A stretch of 7,645 bases of DNA from Actinomycetes bacterium (GTDB lineage Bacteria > Actinomycetota > Acidimicrobiia > Spongiisociales > UBA4744). The DNA lies in contig JAHEDM010000108.1 of the NCBI GenBank assembly GCA_024641205.1, forward strand, positions 1 to 7,645. The letters run 5' to 3'. The position numbers and the translations under genes were made by a program. Below the pieces are notes generated by a model, which saw only the letters and a program-made list of their open reading frames with translations, was not told the origin of the DNA and made no database searches. Shown here piece after piece: positions 5,675 to 7,645 of the stretch (positions within the stretch are counted from its first letter, which is position 1; every line of letters starts with the position of its first letter).

Positions 5675-6526
5675 CTAGAGGTATTCGCTCGCCCACGCTT
5701 CGCTTCGTCTCCAGAGTTCGGCCACCAGATCGGTATCCCGTGACAGCGGACTTGGTTCCTTCGCCTGTCCCTTTGCGTAGTAGAGGCCCGTCTCTTCCGA
5801 AAGAGCCGGATCGGTTGCGCACCGGAGTTGCGTGCGAGCCCCCTCCTCGGGGGTGAGCAGCGAAGCAGTCACGAGCGCCCTTATCGGTCTTGGTATCCGG
5901 CGGTGGATATCGGTCGCGACTCCACCCGGGTGGGCCGCGTATGTCGAGACGGCCGTCCCGCCCAGTCTTTGCGCCAGTGCCACGTTGAAGAGGACGTTGG
6001 CCAGTTTGGAGACCCCATACTCTCCGATACCCGGCCAGCGGCTCGGTCTGGTCACCCTCACCCAGTCGATGCCCTTCGCCCGGTTGTGCATGTCGCTCGA
6101 GACGTGCACGATCCGGGCCGGAGCCGATGCTTGCAGCCGCTCCAGCAGCAAGCGGGTGAAGAGGTAGTGGCCGAGGTAGTTGACGCCGAACGTCATCTGG
6201 AACCCGTCTTCCGTATATCCGGTCTGGCCGAACTGGCCTGCATTGTTGATCAGCACGTGAAGGGGAAGGTTTCGAGCCAGGAAAGTGTCGGCCGCCCGCC
6301 GAATGGACCGAAACGACGCCAGGTCGAGCGGCAGGTATTCAACCCGGTCGTGGCCGACCTCTTTGCAAATCGCCTCCACCACCGGTTCGGCCTTCTCTTT
6401 CGACCGGGAAGCAAGGAACACGTGGGTCCCTCGCCGGCCTAGTTCGAGTGCCGTGACGCGACCAAGCCCGGTATTCGAGCCGGTGACGATTCCAACCTTG
6501 CCTGCGACGGTCCAATCGACGGTCAT
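5675..6526 (-). CDS. Short-chain dehydrogenase/reductase (retinol dehydrogenase-like)
   Basis: A 283-residue NAD(P)-dependent oxidoreductase of the SDR superfamily. The cofactor motif TGSNTGLG is at 15-22. SRSKEK (40-45) after the second strand carries basic residues that favour NADP(H). DLAS (68-71) probably contacts the adenine; NNAG is at 94-97. The catalytic tetrad can be placed at Asn115 (FGVNYLGH), Ser143 or Ser144 (VSS), Tyr170 and Lys174 (YGVSK); HPGGVATD (199-206) follows. The length and the C-terminal part resemble the retinol dehydrogenase/WWOX-like group, in which the true substrate is often unknown. The open frame continues 73 codons upstream, but that part lacks SDR features and runs into the oppositely oriented CoA-binding gene. 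ATG 6526 has GGAGA just upstream and a normal SDR N-terminus. Confidence 0.95.
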   Translation of the reverse strand: MTVDWTVAGKVGIVTGSNTGLGRVTALELGRRGTHVFLASRSKEKAEPVVEAICKEVGHDRVEYLPLDLASFRSIRRAADTFLARNLPLHVLINNAGQFGQTGYTEDGFQMTFGVNYLGHYLFTRLLLERLQASAPARIVHVSSDMHNRAKGIDWVRVTRPSRWPGIGEYGVSKLANVLFNVALAQRLGGTAVSTYAAHPGGVATDIHRRIPRPIRALVTASLLTPEEGARTQLRCATDPALSEETGLYYAKGQAKEPSPLSRDTDLVAELWRRSEAWASEYL

Positions 6527-6530
6527 CGGA

Positions 6531-6535
6531 TCTCC
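6531..6535 (-). promoter_or_regulatory. Ribosome binding site that fixes the SDR start
   Basis: Read on the minus strand this is GGAGA, 4 bases before ATG 6526. It supports this ATG over the upstream in-frame codons, whose added residues match nothing in the SDR family. Confidence 0.65.
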
Positions 6536-6639
6536 GGTGAGGAGATGGCAGCCTAACCGCCCTTCCCTTTGCCAGACGCAAGCTGACCTTCGACCCTGTT
6601 TCGTGGCTGGATTCACGCGAGATACTGAGGCGATCGAAC

Positions 6640-6645
6640 AGGAGG
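6640..6645 (+). promoter_or_regulatory. Ribosome binding site that fixes the CoA-binding protein start
   Basis: AGGAGG lies 5 bases before ATG 6651. It sets this start apart from the longer in-frame extension, which would read antisense through the dehydrogenase gene. Confidence 0.8.
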
Positions 6646-6650
6646 GGTCC

Positions 6651-7127
6651 ATGGTCACCGTCAAAGAAGCAGCCACCGGCTTTCTAGCCAATAAGCGCAT
6701 AGCCGTCACCGGGGTCTCACGCAATCCGCAGGGACACGGCAGCAATATCGTATATCAGAGGCTGCGCGACCGCGGCTATGAGGTATTTGCAGTCAATCCG
6801 AATGCCGACCAGGTCGAGGGAGACACCTGCTATCACGATCTCGCTTCCATTCCGGGCGGCGTCGAAGCGGTTGTCATCGGAACTCGCCCGGAATCTGCCG
6901 AAGCAACGATGCAGCAATGTGATGAGCTTGGCATCAAGAACGTCTGGATGCACCGTTCGTTCGGGCAAGGCAGTGTCTCTCCTGAGGCAACCACCTACGG
7001 GCGTGACCGGGGGATCACCGTGATCGACGGGGGATGTCCGCTCATGTTTGATCCCACCGGGGATTTCGGTCACAAATGCATGCGGTACGTGCTCAGCTTG
7101 ACCGGGAGTGTCCCCAAGAAGGTGTGA
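6651..7127 (+). CDS. CoA-binding domain protein (YccU type)
   Basis: A 158-residue single-domain protein with the CoA-binding Rossmann fold also found at the N-terminus of succinyl-CoA synthetase alpha subunits and acyl-CoA synthetases. The first strand and loop are RIAVTGVSRNPQGHGSNIVY (16-35), with the helix QRLRDRGY after it. YEVFAVNPNADQVEGDTCYHDLASIP (43-68) and VEAVVIGTRPE (71-81) are the next conserved blocks, followed by GIKNVWMHRSFGQGSVS (94-110) and VIDGGCPLMF (124-133). Stand-alone members of this size are common in bacteria and archaea; their role is not established, although CoA or acyl-CoA binding is generally assumed. Cys129 lies in the GCPLM segment, where a cysteine is common in the family. 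The gene is divergent from the dehydrogenase and lies 83 bp before the NDH-2-like gene on the same strand. Confidence 0.93.
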   Translation: MVTVKEAATGFLANKRIAVTGVSRNPQGHGSNIVYQRLRDRGYEVFAVNPNADQVEGDTCYHDLASIPGGVEAVVIGTRPESAEATMQQCDELGIKNVWMHRSFGQGSVSPEATTYGRDRGITVIDGGCPLMFDPTGDFGHKCMRYVLSLTGSVPKKV

Positions 7128-7210
7128 GAGTTCACCGTCTTCCTGAGGTGGGGGAGGCAGTCCGCGCGGCCCGGCCGGTACAACCCGACAGTCGGTAGAT
7201 TCGCGGGGAG

Positions 7211-7645
7211 ATGAAGAGGGTCGTCATAATTGGTGGAGGCTTCGCCGGCCTCTATGCCGCCAAAAGCCTTCGGTCCGCTCCCGTTGCCGTCACCCTGATC
7301 GACCGGCGCAACCATCACGTGTTCCAACCGCTTCTCTATCAAGTGGCGACGGCGGGGCTCAGTGCTATCGACGTCGGGGAACCCATCCGGAGGATTCTTC
7401 GCCAGCAGAAGAACACTGCGGTGCATCTCGCCGAGGTGCGGTCGTTCGATCTCGACGAACGGCGGGTAGTGCTCTCCGATGGCGATGAGGTCGCCTACGA
7501 CTATCTGATCGTGGCCACCGGGGCCCGGGACTCCTACTTCGGTCACGATGACTGGGAGTTGCATGCTCCCGGACTGAAGAGCATCGAAGATGCCCTCGAG
7601 ATCCGGCGCCGGGTCTTGTCTGCTTTCGAGCAAGCCGAAGTTGTT
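7211..7645 (+). CDS. NDH-2-like NAD(P)/FAD-dependent oxidoreductase, 5' part
   Basis: The first 145 residues of a flavoprotein that continues past the right edge. The FAD-binding dinucleotide fold begins at once: RVVIIGGGFAGLYAAKSL (3-20) with the GxGxxG-type glycines 8, 10 and 13. An acidic residue, D31, ends the second strand. HHVFQPLLYQVATAGL (35-50) is highly typical of type II NADH:quinone dehydrogenases, as is YDYLIVATGARDSYFGHDDW (97-116), with its ATG motif at 102-104. The segment APGLKSIEDALEIRRRVL (119-136) also fits. NDH-2 enzymes are single-subunit, membrane-associated and non-proton-pumping, passing electrons from NADH to quinone. The NADH-binding fold and membrane-binding C-terminus are outside the window. 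The GGGGAG sequence touches the ATG with no spacer, so it may not act as a ribosome binding site. Confidence 0.93.
   Translation, partial: MKRVVIIGGGFAGLYAAKSLRSAPVAVTLIDRRNHHVFQPLLYQVATAGLSAIDVGEPIRRILRQQKNTAVHLAEVRSFDLDERRVVLSDGDEVAYDYLIVATGARDSYFGHDDWELHAPGLKSIEDALEIRRRVLSAFEQAEVV

Larger units (their letters stand above)
6527..6650. promoter_or_regulatory. Divergent intergenic region between SDR and CoA-binding genes
   Basis: Both flanking genes start from this 124-bp gap, so it should hold two promoters. Candidate -10 boxes are GATACT (6621-6626) for the rightward gene and TAGGCT, read on the minus strand (6549-6554), for the leftward gene. Neither has a convincing -35 partner. No clear operator palindrome is visible. 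Confidence 0.4.

Noticed and set aside
6285..6650. Long N-terminal extension of the CoA-binding protein
   Set aside because: It reads antisense through the dehydrogenase gene. ATG 6651 has AGGAGG at ideal spacing, and the family length is met from there.
6527..6745. 73-codon N-terminal extension of the dehydrogenase
   Set aside because: It would overlap the start of the divergent CoA-binding gene and adds nothing SDR-like. ATG 6526 has its own GGAGA site and a normal SDR N-terminus.
7070..7633. 187-codon minus-strand open frame opposite the NDH-2-like gene
   Set aside because: It shows no recognisable domain, while the plus strand carries a clear FAD-binding fold over the same bases.

Overview
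The window is GC-rich and reads as ordinary chromosome from a high-GC Gram-positive lineage, most likely an actinomycetote. The grounds are strong G/C third-position bias, a PspC-domain gene paired with a two-span membrane protein of a type I associate with actinobacteria, a Ser/Thr/Gly-rich extracytoplasmic segment in the sensor kinase, and possible leaderless starts. A placement near Acidimicrobiia is a guess from protein style, not from a marker gene. I see no tRNA, rRNA, CRISPR array, transposase, integrase or phage gene.

Layout. Bases 1-271 hold no gene I can support. From 272 to 1810 (+) there is a complete sensor histidine kinase whose extracytoplasmic part is a low-complexity Gly/Ser/Thr segment built on a 51-bp tandem repeat. 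It converges, with 19 bp between stops, on a leftward block. In transcription order that block is a small PH-like protein (4552-4190), a PspC-domain protein (4054-3620), a two-span membrane protein joined to it by an ATGA overlap (3623-2937), and a DRG/Obg-type GTPase with a C-terminal TGS domain (2855-1830). Two inverted repeats lie in the gaps of this block (4099-4139 and 2892-2915).

A divergent promoter gap (4553-4648) separates the block from a rightward pair: an SRPBCC (START-like) protein and a class I SAM-dependent methyltransferase, again joined by an ATGA overlap. The methyltransferase converges, with a 7-bp gap, on a short-chain dehydrogenase/reductase (6526-5675, minus). Divergent from that is a CoA-binding Rossmann protein of the YccU type (6651-7127, +). 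Last comes the N-terminal 145 residues of an NDH-2-like FAD-dependent oxidoreductase, which runs off the right edge.

How they work together. The PspC/two-span pair and the kinase suggest envelope sensing, and the SRPBCC/methyltransferase pair may act on one small hydrophobic substrate. The remaining genes look like general metabolism. I found no clear evidence of a novel defence or mobile system. The points most worth a second look are the kinase repeat, the 41-bp interrupted inverted repeat upstream of pspC, and the altered G3 motif of the GTPase.
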